Made by a program: the position numbers and the translations under genes
Assembly (NCBI GenBank): GCA_043381765.1
Contig: JBHJMP010000866.1
Location: 1-38,857, forward strand
DNA from: Collodictyon triciliatum
Taxonomy: Eukaryota; CRuMs
DNA length: 38,857 nt
Reading direction: 5' to 3'
Shown here: piece by piece, positions 24,705-35,088 of the stretch
How positions within the stretch are numbered: the first letter of the stretch is position 1
Layout: every line of letters begins with the position of its first letter
Notes under the pieces: model-generated
The model's database searches: none
What the model saw: the letters and a program-made list of their open reading frames with translations, nothing else
What the model was told of the DNA's origin: nothing

Positions 24705-24816
24705 AAGATAAACTAGTGTTTTGGATCATGGGCCAAAATTTGAGACTCAGTTACCTCTTATTGGTTTCAGAACAAAATTTTTGATTTAAGAGTGGCGTAT
24801 CATTCAGAACTTCCAT
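17687..24816 (-). CDS. Leucine-rich-repeat, EGF-like, polytopic membrane protein
   Basis: Twenty-seven exons on the minus strand sum to 4689 bases (1562 residues). Listed 5' to 3' by high-low coordinate: 24816-24755, 24661-24542, 24477-24009, 23908-23710, seventeen 69-base exons from 23597 down to 21086, 21000-19663, 19594-19344, 19223-18930, 18861-18586, 18240-18121, 18073-17687. A hydrophobic segment at residues 39-57 looks like a signal anchor. An LRR N-cap follows (GGDNWKNKDGW...CFWNGIAC, before residue 217), then LRRs to about residue 910. Cys-rich EGF-like segments follow, then a membrane helix at about 1074-1097 and six or more further hydrophobic segments to the C-terminus. The C-terminal part (for example FGCTLYDKG..., then WWVIVRVIQS) resembles the polytopic domain that follows Cys-rich repeats in many protist surface proteins. 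Likely a surface receptor or adhesion protein; ligand unknown. The acidic loop at 1098-1120 and the loop encoded by 18861-18586 are probably cytoplasmic. The gene converges with the cyclase-like gene at its 3' end. Confidence 0.86.
18300..18423. repeat. (AAAAG)n microsatellite grading into (AAAAAG)n
   Basis: Pentamer then hexamer purine units in the LRR gene intron 18241-18585. On the transcribed strand it reads as polypyrimidine. Confidence 0.95.
18426..18558. repeat. (GACAAAAAA)n microsatellite, second copy
   Basis: Same 9-base family as at 3264-3650, with units lengthening to 10-12 bases distally. It lies directly beside the (AAAAG)n tract in the same intron. Confidence 0.93.
21086..23597 (-). 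repeat. Array of seventeen 69-base exons, one LRR per exon
   Basis: Exons at 23529-23597, 23391-23459, 23258-23326, 23072-23140, 22927-22995, 22792-22860, 22661-22729, 22487-22555, 22352-22420, 22198-22266, 22028-22096, 21820-21888, 21676-21744, 21526-21594, 21380-21448, 21229-21297 and 21086-21154. Each is exactly 69 bases, enters and leaves at phase 1, and encodes 23 residues beginning near G-T-I-P-x-F and ending N-x-L-x before the shared Gly. Introns are 62-139 bases. In the first twelve, types with PDF and PNF alternate strictly. Confidence 0.9.
24668..24702. repeat. Poly-A run in the first intron of the LRR gene
   Basis: About 34 consecutive A on the plus strand, poly-T in the transcript, close upstream of the acceptor of LRR-gene exon 2. 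Confidence 0.9.
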
Positions 24817-24829
24817 TTCTTCTCGTAGG

Positions 24830-26466
24830 ATGGATATTAATATAAATGACGTTAATATGTATCTTCACGGGCAAGGTATTCAATTTTAATCAATTAATTG
24901 AGAAAATGTCCTTAAAAATTTTTCTTGAGTGTTATTTTGGATTTAAATAAAAAAAATTCACTACTAAGAGATATGATTGTGTAACAAGACACCTTTTTCT
25001 AATGATTACTCAGGAAAGATTTCCTATAGTGTTTCAGAGCAAGCTTTCTGATGAGTGCTGCGATCTGGTGTCGATTTTAAAAGGTTCTGTGACATTTTTT
25101 TTGTTAGCTTGTTGCATTTCTAGTTATTTGACTATTTTTTTGAAAAAAGTTTAGAAGGTGGGTCATTCACTGGACCGTGCCATCGTTAGATATACTCATT
25201 ATTCTAGAATTTCAATGCAAGATTGGACGTGTGAAGCAGACAGATGGTTTGATTCAATGTAGGACAAGTATCATTTGAAAAACTACCAATGGTACAGAAG
25301 AAAGTAATAGTTTGTGGTGAATTGGTTAAGGGGATGAGATGGCAAGATGTCCGAAATAATTAAAGTTATATTAATAATCACCAGTCTAACTGATACGCTC
25401 GTACTCAAAAACTTATGTAATATTTTATTGTAGAGATTTCAAATGAATGACTAATTAAATTATAAAAAATAATAAAAAAAAAAGATTTCTCTTGAAACAT
25501 GTACTAAGCTACATAACAAAAAAAAAAGGAGCAAACAACTTGCAAATACTCCCACAGAGTTGCAGATGGATAGAGTGGGTGAAATTGTAGACAAAATTTC
25601 TAAGAGGTTCATTTTATTGAGGAGAATTGATGAAGTGATACTACTATACATGAAAAATTAACAATTAATAATTATTTGATCTTGAATATTGGATAATTTT
25701 AAAGTCGATCTGGAAATGGTGAATACAACTGATGGATGCACTCTTATATTAGTGGATATCTTCAGTCATTTGTGCGTATGTTGGGCGATAGTGTGCCGGG
25801 CTGGCCTTCGATATTTCAGGTGAAAAATATATTTGATTGAGATTAATTGGTAAGATAATTGTAAGGGTTTAATGTTACTTTGCTAGTTCAGGTTTTAGGC
25901 TTTAGAATTAAAGATTAGTCAGATGAATTTTTGTAATTGAGTAAAAAAAAAAAAAAAAGGATTAAGCCCGTGAAATGGAAATGGGTAAAGTATAAGCCAT
26001 TACACTTTTGATTTTTGGGCAGGTGCAGAATTCAAGGAACTGACATGCGTTCCCTTCATGTATGTGACTTATTTTTTTTTCATTATGGTGGAATAAGAAG
26101 AAGAAGAACTTTGTTCAGAAAATAGCATGAAATAAAATATGACATAATGCAGATTTAAGGGGCTCGAATGGTGGGCTTGCACGAAAGATCAGATAGTATT
26201 ATTGGCTAGTTGAATTATATCGTGTCCTTGCTGTTTACTTCCCCTATTATCTCCGCTGAAAGCATTTATTGGAAATAACATCGTTTTTCTTTTATCAGGG
26301 TTTCCCATTCGACTCGTGAGAATATTGGTACTATATCCAATACAAACTCTTGCTTTTATGACTTTACACGCCTATCTGAAATGCGAGGTACAAACCCCCT
26401 AATTCTAGAGAAGCTTGGAAAGGAAGAGCTCAAGGATACACTTCCTTTAAGACGATACATGTATTA
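24830..26466 (+). CDS. Unrecognised multi-exon gene, tentative
   Basis: Not recognised. The best part is the 3' end: 26023-26059, 26299-26387 and 26408-26466 join in phase (AEFKELTCVPFM, then VSHSTRENIG...FTRLSEM, then KLGKEELKDTLPLRRYMY and TAA). Upstream, stretches that look coding and have splice sites lie at 24830-24875 (MDINI...MYLHGQ), 25030-25067 (FQSKLSDECCDL), 25155-25258 (VGHSLDRAIVRYTHYSRISM...), about 25294-25350 (KKVIVCGELVKGMRWQD), about 25558-25635 (LQMDRVGEIVDKISKRFILL) and about 25775-25802. The junction between the exon ending near 25258 and the next does not close in phase, so an exon is missing or one of these is wrong. Its proposed ATG lies 13 bases from the ATG of the divergent LRR gene. 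It could be one small helical protein or remains of more than one gene. Confidence 0.35.
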
Positions 26467-27159
26467 AATCGTCGACTACAGCAACAAGGACTGGCCCAGT
26501 ACGCCGCTACCTCTTTGACTCCAGCGATCAGCGGAAAGAAACATCACGATCAGGTGCGCTATCGTGACCGTAAAGGAGAGAAGGCGAAAAAAATGTGCTG
26601 CATTTTTGGGTAGATCCCACCCCGAACCACAACTATACGAAGGAATTATGGATGACTTTTGTTTCATATGGGAGTCGCCGTGCAAGTCAATAGCTTGTCT
26701 GTTCGAAGTTGCGTATGCGATTATAATGAGTAGGGTGTTTGATCGAAGGGAAAACCGTGGTGAATATGATACATGGGTCGAGAAGTTAGCACGAACTGGG
26801 ATTCCCCCTCGGTAGCTGACATACATATTGTGGAATATATATATGCGCATGAAATGTAGATTTTTTGTGGCCAATAAACCAGCCAATATGATTGATTATG
26901 AAGTATTGTATAAAATCCACAAATAGTTTACATTGATTGATTGAAACAATGATATATTTTTGGACATACTTTGCAATCACTGAAACTCCTTCGAATGACT
27001 CAAGCTAACAAATCGAAGATGCAAACAAGCAAAACCGTTCCAGCACGCCATCGTCCACAAAGAGAGGCTGCCCAACCCCGAACTCCGAAGCAAGCAAACG
27101 TCGCCCTCTTTTCTTGAATATCAACAATAATAATATACTCCGCGACTTAGAAGCGCACA
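26467..27159. other. Intergenic region upstream of WASHC1
   Basis: No supported exon. An open frame of 83 codons at 26564-26815 has no recognised family and no splice context. The last part (about 27005-27159) is richer in G+C and directly precedes the WASHC1 ATG, so it may be promoter and 5' UTR. Confidence 0.5.
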
Positions 27160-30100
27160 ATGGCCAGTCAGACGCAAGTCTACCAAGTCCCGGGTAAGCT
27201 TCAAAACCCCTTTCAGCAATCATCTTCCCGCACTCGTATTCCTGTGACAGGCCGCCCGAGGGCCGCTCTCGATTTCAACCATAAACACAATCGTTGAAGG
27301 AATAGAATAAAAAAAAAGGAAAAGAAATAATAGTCATCAACGGTGTTTTTTTTTTGTTTTTCTGACTTAACATCAACTACTCCCAACTCTTTTTTTCTTT
27401 TGTCTTTGTTGTTCCCACAGTCATCTTTCCTGACATCCTACCTGCGGAGGCCATACTTCAAACGCTCGACGCGCTGGATTATCTTGATTCTGTCGTCAAT
27501 GATGTTTTCACAAAGATTGCTGCTCGCGTTTGTTATTTTTTTTTTAATCAACACGCTCTGGTTTTTTTTTTTTAACCCCGCTTCTTTTGGCAACTGGGGT
27601 CGCTTTTCTGAGGATCTCAAAGTACTTTCGATTGAAGTGAAAAGCTTGTGTTCACCCCATGCATGTGGTGTCATGTTCAATATTAGCATGTTCTCACTTT
27701 TTTTCTCCCTTTGTCCTTATCTTCATTTTTTTTCTTATTGCGAGCAAATACATGAAATCATACAGTCTCTTGAGATCGTTTTTCTCTCTGATCAGTTTAC
27801 TTGAGTCCCAGTCATCCCTTTCATATTCTTCGATCATGGTTGCAGGTGGATCAGAACAGGAAGAAGGTGGAACACTTGGGACAGAGATTGGCAATTGTCG
27901 AGGTTTGACAAAAAGAACTGAAGTCATATCAGCTGAACAAAGACTCCTTTAATAGATGTGTCACTTGGATAATTCTAGAAAGTTTGAAAAAAAAAACAAA
28001 GTTGATTCAGATGCACTAAGCTTATGTTAAGCCAAAATATTACTGCATGCGATATAAATCAAAATGTGGAGCCAATCTCTCAATGTATATCTGTATTTAC
28101 AAACGCTTAGAAAGACACCCAATTCATCGAAGGAAGCAAAAGTGCCACTCTGGTCAAATCTGCTGCAAAATATCCGGCCCCGAAGCTCCCAAATAATTAT
28201 GCGCCCATCTACCATGATGTTCCAGTCCATGTACCAGACCGCAATGAATACGAGCTTCCTGAAAAGATGCCTGTGAGTTCCAGTATTTATCTGCTGGCAC
28301 AGTTTATATTTGTTACTGAGTATAAATCCAGAAGGCATACGAAAAAGTCAAAGCATATCAACCATGTCACATACTTTACTCTTCTTTGCAGTATTTTCAA
28401 AAACTTAAATGCATGTCCATATGTTTTGAAAAAAAGCAACCAGCTGCGCATATATCTGACTCCATGGTCGAAGTAGTCGCCATGTTAGACTCTACAGGAA
28501 AGTCCAAAATGAAGATTGCCATGGTAGCCACCGCATCATATCTCTTTATTATAAAATGCTGTCTTCATTAACCTACAAATGTCCACTTGGTCTATTTTTC
28601 CCTCCAATTCTATTTTAACGCATAACCTTGTTACCTTTTTTTTTTGTTTTGTTTTTTCGGCTGATACATTGAGTATTGATATATCCTATCTAGTGTTTGA
28701 AAATGATGTACGTCCTCTTTTTCATTCTATATCGTGTTTTTCTCTCTCCCCGCAGGATGGCATGGGAAGACTTCCAGACAATCTCTTGTCTGCATCAAGC
28801 TTGCTTCTGTTTAACAGCGATGAAAATCCGTACAAGAATTACATTCACCTGGACAATTTACTTGGTGTCGAAGGAAAGGACCGTCCATCTCAAAAGAAGC
28901 GCATCAGAGCTCAGCCAGAGTCATTCATCAAGGGGGATGGCGTCGTTTGTTTCATCACGCCACTTGATCTCCTCTTTCCTCTCATTAACTGTCATCTCCA
29001 AAATCTATTCAAGTTCGCAACATTCATGGCTCACTTTTTTTTTTATTTTTCTTTTATCGTATACGACCATTTTTACGTCGAGATTTCATCGTAGCTAGTC
29101 TTTGTCCTCCAGCTTGACACAAGATTTGCATTGTTATCTGACTGTAGGGCGGCGGAACTGGTCAGGACATAAGATACAAGCCTGTAATAGGCAACGTCCC
29201 TGTCCTGGATACTCCTGAGAACATGCCTGGGCTTCAAAATATCGCCGATATCAGTCTTTCAAGTATTTAGTTCCTAAATATTTAGGTTTTGGGGAAAGAA
29301 AATAAAATATCTTCTAGGTATCGCCCAATAGTGTGCGATATATTACTTGAGGATATTGTTAAGTGATAAAATTAAGAAAAATAATAATCCGTCTGATTCA
29401 CATAAAAACACTCCTCCATCAACCCGCAGCCATGGAGCTTCCCCCAATCGCCCCATCCACCGACTCCATTCTGAGCCTCCCTGATTTTTCTGGTGGGACT
29501 TGAACCTATCAAATCATATCATATCATATCATATCATATCATATCATATCATATCATATCATATCATATCATATCATATCATATCATATCATATCATATC
29601 ATATCATATCATATCATATCACATCACATCACATCACATCACATCTTGAAACAGGAGCTACCACTCCCGGTTGGAACAGCATCACCAGCCGAAGCGCATA
29701 TCCTGGCGGCTCGGGACCAAACTCTGCGCCTCCGCCTCCGCCCCCTGGAAACGCAGAGGGAGGATTCCCACCACCGCCTCCGCCTCCGCCCGGTGCATTC
29801 TCCGAAGCAGATGCATCGTCAGGATTCTTCCCGCCTCCACCTCCGCCGCCTCCACCCGGTGCATTCGGCGCGTCTGCATCACAGTCCAACCCGAACTCTT
29901 CGTTTGCCGCGCCACCTCCGCCACCTCCGCCACCGCCTGGATTCTCGTCTGCTGGCTACAATGGCGGCAATGATGATGAAGATGAATCCACCTTCGGCAC
30001 ATCGGCCTTCCCTCCGCCACCTCCGATGTTCTCCTCCGCTGCCCCGACTGCGGCTGACGATTTTGGTTTCACTCATGACTTTATTCCAATCATCATTGCC

Positions 30101-31074
30101 ATCGTTTTATATTTTTGACTATTATTATCAGGATTATTTTGTGGACTAGATTCCTTCATCGCTTCTCATTTATTTATTCACATTCTTGGTATGTCAATCT
30201 GCTTTTATAAATGGACAAATGCATTAATAAGTAAATAAAATCGCAGACGAGACCGCAGGCTTTGAAGAGCTGACCTCGAGAGCACAGCCTGAACCTGCAG
30301 CACCTGGTGAGTCTAATCAATTATTTTGTAAACTCCAAAAAATGAAAAAAATGAAAAAAAATGAAAAAAAATGAAAAAAAAATGAAAAAAAATGAAAAAA
30401 AATGAAAAAAATGAAAAAAATGAAAAAAAAGAAAAAAAATAAAAAATAAAAAAAGAAAAAAAATGAAAAATGAAAAATGAAAAATGAAAAATGAAAAAGA
30501 CAAAGAGAATGACAAGAGATGAGAGATATCAGTAGAACGCAACGCTGGACACTTTACCCGCCTATCTGACAACTAAATACCAAATTACCTTCCGTAATCA
30601 CTCGACATCATTTTTGACGCACAACCCACACAACCAGCGATGGACTTGTTTGCCCAAATCCGCGCGAACCAGAAAGAACGCTTGCGAAAGGTAGAATCGC
30701 AGCCTGTCGAAGCACCAAAAGCTCCGCCACCGGGCGACATGTTTGGGACGCTTATGCAGGGCCTTGAAATGCGGCGCAAAGCCATCAAAGAGGAGGACTC
30801 CGACGACGAGACAGAGGACGAGTGAGTCAGCGAAGCGAAAAAAACCCGACCAGTTTTCTAGACACTCGCCTACATCTCCTTTTCTTACGCCGTCTTCTGA
30901 AATATGTTTGATGTGTTATCGCTTGAGACGTCGCCTGGACAACCAACCGAACGACTTATTCAATGATTGCTTGCATTTTCTTACTCTTTATATGTCTCTT
31001 CTTGCATTCCTTTCATTTTCTTTTCATTCTTTCTGGTATCTAATGCATGTGCTGGTACGTTGTGTAGTTGGTAG
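27160..31074 (+). CDS. WASHC1: WASH complex subunit 1
   Basis: Twelve exons: 27160-27193, 27421-27527, 27846-27902, 28111-28272, 28392-28472, 28756-28941, 29148-29262, 29430-29492, 29655-30065, 30247-30306, 30638-30821, 31068-31074; 1467 bases, 488 residues, close to human WASH. WASH activates Arp2/3 on endosomes as part of the five-subunit WASH complex and drives retromer-linked sorting. Family landmarks in order: the N-terminal WAHD1 helical region (DALDYLDSVVNDVFTKIAAR), the AAKYPAP motif (human SSAKYPAP), GRLPDNLLSASSLLLFN, a proline-rich region with four long polyproline runs (29725-30030), a WH2 (DLFAQIRANQKERLRKV), a central motif (LMQGLEMRRKAI) and an acidic end. Reading straight through the last long exon stops at TGA 30823 without a tryptophan. 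Splicing at 30822 to a 7-base exon gives the expected acidic-Trp ending (EDDW). A pentanucleotide microsatellite fills most of intron 8. AATAAA lies at 31167. Confidence 0.94.
29516..29645. repeat. (ATATC)n microsatellite in WASHC1 intron 8
   Basis: About 21 perfect pentamers followed by about four ACATC variants, occupying nearly all of the intron 29493-29654. The tract ends about 10 bases before the acceptor. Confidence 0.97.
30338..30499. repeat. (AAAAAATG)n low-complexity tract
   Basis: Runs of 4-8 A separated by TG or G in WASHC1 intron 10 (30307-30637). Confidence 0.9.
31068..31074 (+). other. WASHC1: Seven-base terminal exon of WASHC1
   Basis: After the TGTGTAG acceptor ending at 31067, the bases T-TGG-TAG complete an Asp codon begun at 30820-30821, add one Trp codon and stop. 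The donor at 30822 reads GTGAGTCAG, a good consensus. Confidence 0.75.
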
Positions 31075-31506
31075 AGACGAGCGAGAACCCGGCGCTTGTG
31101 AGGCAGTTTCAGGGGCTCTCCGCCAATTGTGTCTCTCACAAAGCTGTGCAAACAAGCACAGCCACAAATAAAGAAAAGAAAAAGAAATAGAAATTAATTA
31201 GAAGAGAAAGAGAAAAGAAAGAGCAGGAAAGTAGGAGTTTATGGAAGTGTATTTATCAAACTATGTCGATATGATCAAAAGAACATACAAACAAAAAATC
31301 GCGAAGGAGATGACTTTTGGTGACTTCCGATACGACAATAGCTGCGTTCACTTTCATCTTTTTTCATGTCGCGCTTAGTGTCGCGTTCATTCACGTGTTC
31401 CTTTGCCTTTGTCATTTGTGTGGATGGAGCCTATGATCTCCTGTCAGAGTAACATACTCTACGTTGTTCAGCAGCAAAGCGCCTGTGCGAAGGGAACAAG
31501 CGAGTA
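31075..31506. other. Spacer between WASHC1 and CSTF1
   Basis: No coding exon. It contains the putative WASHC1 poly(A) signal at 31167 and presumably the CSTF1 promoter, since the two genes run head to tail only 432 bases apart. Confidence 0.6.
31167..31172 (+). terminator. Putative poly(A) signal of WASHC1
   Basis: AATAAA, 93 bases after the stop codon supplied by the 7-base terminal exon. It follows only the spliced ending closely; it is about 340 bases from the read-through TGA at 30823. Confidence 0.5.
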
Positions 31507-34500
31507 ATGGACGCGCTTATGAGTCGCCGCCTACTCTATCAGTTGATGATGAGGTGATTGACGTTGTATTTATATTATATTTATATTTATATTTATATTT
31601 ATATTTGTATTCATATTTATTTCTTCCTTTATTTCTTTATTAGTTGTTTTTTTTAGTGTTATTCTTCGCCCTCTCTTTTTTGCATTATGTCAAGCGGCCT
31701 TTGAGAAAGCAGTTGCTGAAGTTGCAGTGACCTCCCTCTTGTATTTTTGTTTTGATATGCTTTAATCTTTCTATGGTTTCAGTCAGCTCAGCGCGGATGG
31801 GTTTCCGATCGTGGCTTCTCAGCTCTCCCAAGCGTCCATGATTCGTGAGTTTATTAATTGATATATATATATTTATTTTATTTTTTTAATTATTTATTTC
31901 TTCTCACAGCCCAGCCTGAAGAGGGAGCCTTTCCTGAGAATTATCTCTTCAATCTCATGTCTGTGGGTTTAGCCAACGATGGTGGTTCATGGGGTCAGAA
32001 GCTGTATTAAATATATGAAACATAAATCCGCCTGTTATTGCTGCTGCTTATATATCGAATCCAATTGTTCACCTGCTTCGTTACACACTGGCAGATGACA
32101 TCCCATCATACAAGAAGGTATCACCGGCCAACAGCCTGTTGAATGACATAAGCGCACCTGGTACTCACCATTGATGATATTTGGCGTCTCATTTTTTTTT
32201 TTTTATGATGTCCACAGTCTCTCCATAAAGACCTAGCAAAGATAAATAGCAACCTTGCGTCTATATACTTATGACATCTCAAATGTAACGCAATATGCCT
32301 GAATAAGCTTATGGTTTATTGAAATTAACATAACCAACGATTTATATTAATTACAAAACGACGATACAATAAAAGAAGACAAAGATACTAAAAAAAATAC
32401 TTAAAAATATCCATAATGTAAATATATAAGGACAAAAAGCTGCCATTTTTCATAAAAAGCAAATGACCAAGGATTTCAATATGTATTTTCAGAGAAAAAG
32501 AAGAAAATAGCCGGGATTGCAAACTCGTCCGTCATTTCACTTCCTCAAGTTGGGCAAATTGTCAGGTTCAGTCCGGATGGTGGGCCCTTTTTTTGCATGA
32601 TATACGAAAATGAAATATTATTTTACGTTGGTGCTTGCAGTATGTTTATGAATATTCTTTTTTCACCATATTCGATGGAATCTATTTTACCATCCGACTT
32701 GATGAACTTTCCAATCGGCTGAGCCTAACTCCTTGCGCTCACTCTGTAGGTCAACACCTCGCAGTTACTTTGAGTGACAACCAAGTTCGCATTTTGGATG
32801 CTGAGAGACTTTGTAATCCTTCCGATGGTGTAATAATAACTCATAGCAAATCGATTATCACATTGCTATGCCTAAAACAACTTCTATAAATGACTCGAAA
32901 AATGTTTGAAGATGCTCATTTATTTCTAAACGTTGGTCGTGGGTCAGGTTATGCGTGTAAAGCTGAATGCACTATCTTTTTAAAGTCCTATCCTTCCCTT
33001 TTATACTACCCAGGTCGAACAGGAAACACTATCAAAGACTGCAACTCTTCGTATTTTGGCTGAAAATAGAGAGGTCTTTGTCTGCAAATGACTGATCTAA
33101 TCCCTTCTTTGCATATCAATAGCATATGATAAATATTTCTTCCAGGAAAGTGTCTCGTTACTTCAAGAAGAAAATGATTCTATCGTTTTTAATGCAGTTT
33201 TTTTTTATTCGGGCAGCCAATCACCGATGTTTCGTTCCATCCATTTATCCCGATGGTGGCTACATGTTCATCCGATTGCTCCATCCGCATCTTTGATTAT
33301 CAAAAAGCATTTTCGAAAAAATCACACCTTGCCTTAACCGTATAAATCTTGCTTAAAATCAAACATTGTTTGTCTTTTTCATTTCGAAAGCTTATAATCG
33401 CGGCAATTTTGCAAAATTTTGTAATGTGTTTTATCGTTATGGTTTTTTTCTCCCATTTTAATCTCTCGATTAGTTTCATTTTTTTTTTTTGTGTGTGTAT
33501 AAAAAAAGTTTACTCACTATATTCGACTATGCAGGATACGCATTCTGTGAACAGCATAGATTTTCATCCGTCTGGACAATTTTTACTGTGCGGCACGAAT
33601 CACAACTTAGTTCGTCTTTATGACGTCAAGAATGCGCCATATGAATGTTACACATCGCGCGAACGGGCTCAACACTCACACGGGATTAATGTGGTGGGTT
33701 TATCACCAGCTTTGCTTCATTTCTAAGATTCATATTTTTATTTACGAGAATGAAAGCTTCTTTTTTTTATTTTTACTTTATCCTTGAAATTACTGAACAT
33801 TTACTATCGAGACATAATATACATATACTGTAAGTATGAGGGGCGATAGACACCTTTTGTTGACATCCTTTCTGACATATAGTCCTTTCCTCTACTTTAA
33901 AAAATCCATCCAGTTTTATTTTTAATATGATGAACTTATTTATGTGGTTATTTATTCATTCATTCATATGTGTCATCAGGTGAAGTTTTCAAAGGACGGC
34001 TCCATGTTTGCCACGGGCTCTCAAAACGGGCTTGTTCGAGTCTGGGATGCCGTTTCGTTCACACCCATCAAAACCTTCAACCACTCAATCCGACACCAAG
34101 AGATTCAATCCTTGGAGTTTTCGAGAAACGGCAAGTACATTTTGTCTGGAGGGAAAGGTTTGTTGTTCGCCATCATAAGCGCAGAGAAGATTATAAATAA
34201 CGAGTCTCAAAAAAATCGGAGGCAAAGGAATGACTTCAATTTATTTTAACAACAATATATATTCACTAATGACGCGTGTCTCTTCCTCGTCCTAATACCA
34301 CAGACGCAATACTCAAACTGTGGGACATTAGAAAAGGTTTGCAGCCCATCGGATTTATTAAACATATGACATCATTATTTATTGATTCCTCTCAGCCGAA
34401 TGCAGCGCAGCACAATTTATTCGTATGGCCTCTGGGGTCAATACATGATGCCGATACTAAATCCCATTGTTCTGATTATCGCTCATATCATAGACCAACC

Positions 34501-35088
34501 GCTGCTGTCCTTCAGTGGATTCCACATTGTTTGATTTGATTTGATTTGATTTGATTTGATTTGATTTGATCTGATTTGATTTGATTTGATCTGATTTGAT
34601 TTGATTTGATTTGATCTGATTTGATTTGATTTGATTTGATTTGATTTGATTTGATTTGATTTGATTTGATTTGATTTGATTTGATTTGATTTGATTTGAT
34701 TTGATTTGATTTGCCTCACTATGCCCATGGAATGATTCCTCGCCTCTAAATGAAGCATCGCCGTACAATCGGGGCGTTCAGCGGAGATGAAGCGCATGTG
34801 ATGGCAACAGATGCATCAAACAACAGTATTGTTCTATGGGACACACACACCGGCGAGTATAGCCACCGCATCCTTGGTATTATTTTTTCCACTTTGATTT
34901 TCTTTTCTTTTCTTTTCTTTTCTTTTCTTTTTCCCAAAGCGTGTTCCTCAACCACCTTCTTTGTAGGCCATCGCGCCCCTGTTCTTGGCATCGCCTCATC
35001 ACCAACCGAAGCACTGGTCTTCGCATCCACAGCAGGAGACAAAACTGTGCGCCTTTGGTCAACACCCAGACAAGAATCGCCCATCTGA
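31507..35088 (+). CDS. CSTF1: Cleavage stimulation factor subunit 1 (CstF-50)
   Basis: Fifteen exons: 31507-31553, 31783-31844, 31910-31993, 32095-32160, 32493-32579, 32750-32829, 33014-33073, 33146-33184, 33217-33339, 33535-33693, 33980-34157, 34304-34336, 34396-34436, 34756-34876, 34967-35088; 1302 bases, 433 residues (human 431). CstF-50 is a nuclear WD40 subunit of the cleavage stimulation factor, which binds GU-rich RNA downstream of poly(A) sites. The N-terminal homodimerisation domain is visible (LLYQLMMSQLSADGF, then YLFNLMSVGL). WD40 blades follow, with WD-like ends LRILAENRE, IRIFDYQK, VRLYDVKN, VRVWDAV, LKLWDIRK, VLWDTHTG and VRLWSTP, ending at TGA 35086. The third exon could instead end at 31981, four residues shorter and also in phase. 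The exon at 34396 was chosen because it aligns with the human loop and closes the phase. The 33185-33216 intron is unusually small. Confidence 0.93.
31570..31612. repeat. (TTTATA)n microsatellite
   Basis: Six or seven near-perfect hexamers in the first intron of CSTF1. Confidence 0.85.
33185..33216 (+). other. CSTF1: Ultra-short intron in CSTF1
   Basis: The frame must shift between the exon starting at 33146 and the WD40 exon beginning PITDVSFHP at 33217. The only usable GT donors are at 33185 (32-base intron) and 33197 (20-base intron); both keep phase 0 and use the GGGCAG acceptor. The 32-base choice aligns better with human CstF-50. Confidence 0.65.
34532..34713. repeat. (TTTGA)n microsatellite in a CSTF1 intron
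   Basis: About 36 pentamers with several TTTGA to TCTGA changes in the first half. It lies in the intron 34437-34755 and creates false open frames on the minus strand. Confidence 0.96.
34902..34931. repeat. (TTTTC)n in the last intron of CSTF1
   Basis: Six pentamers upstream of the acceptor at 34966; they probably serve as its polypyrimidine tract. Confidence 0.85.

Noticed and set aside
26564-26815. 83-codon plus-strand frame and an overlapping minus-strand frame
   Set aside because: No recognisable family, no splice context and overlap of open frames on both strands; kept as intergenic.
29629-30149. Gly-rich antisense frame and an Arg/Leu/His-rich sense frame
   Set aside because: Shadows of the polyproline-coding WASHC1 exon 29655-30065 in other frames.
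30823-30825. TGA as the true end of WASH
   Set aside because: A consensus donor overlaps it, and splicing to 31068 restores the family's terminal acidic-Trp motif.
34457-34797. Minus-strand frames of repeated NQIKS
   Set aside because: Translation of the (TTTGA)n intronic microsatellite, antisense to CSTF1.
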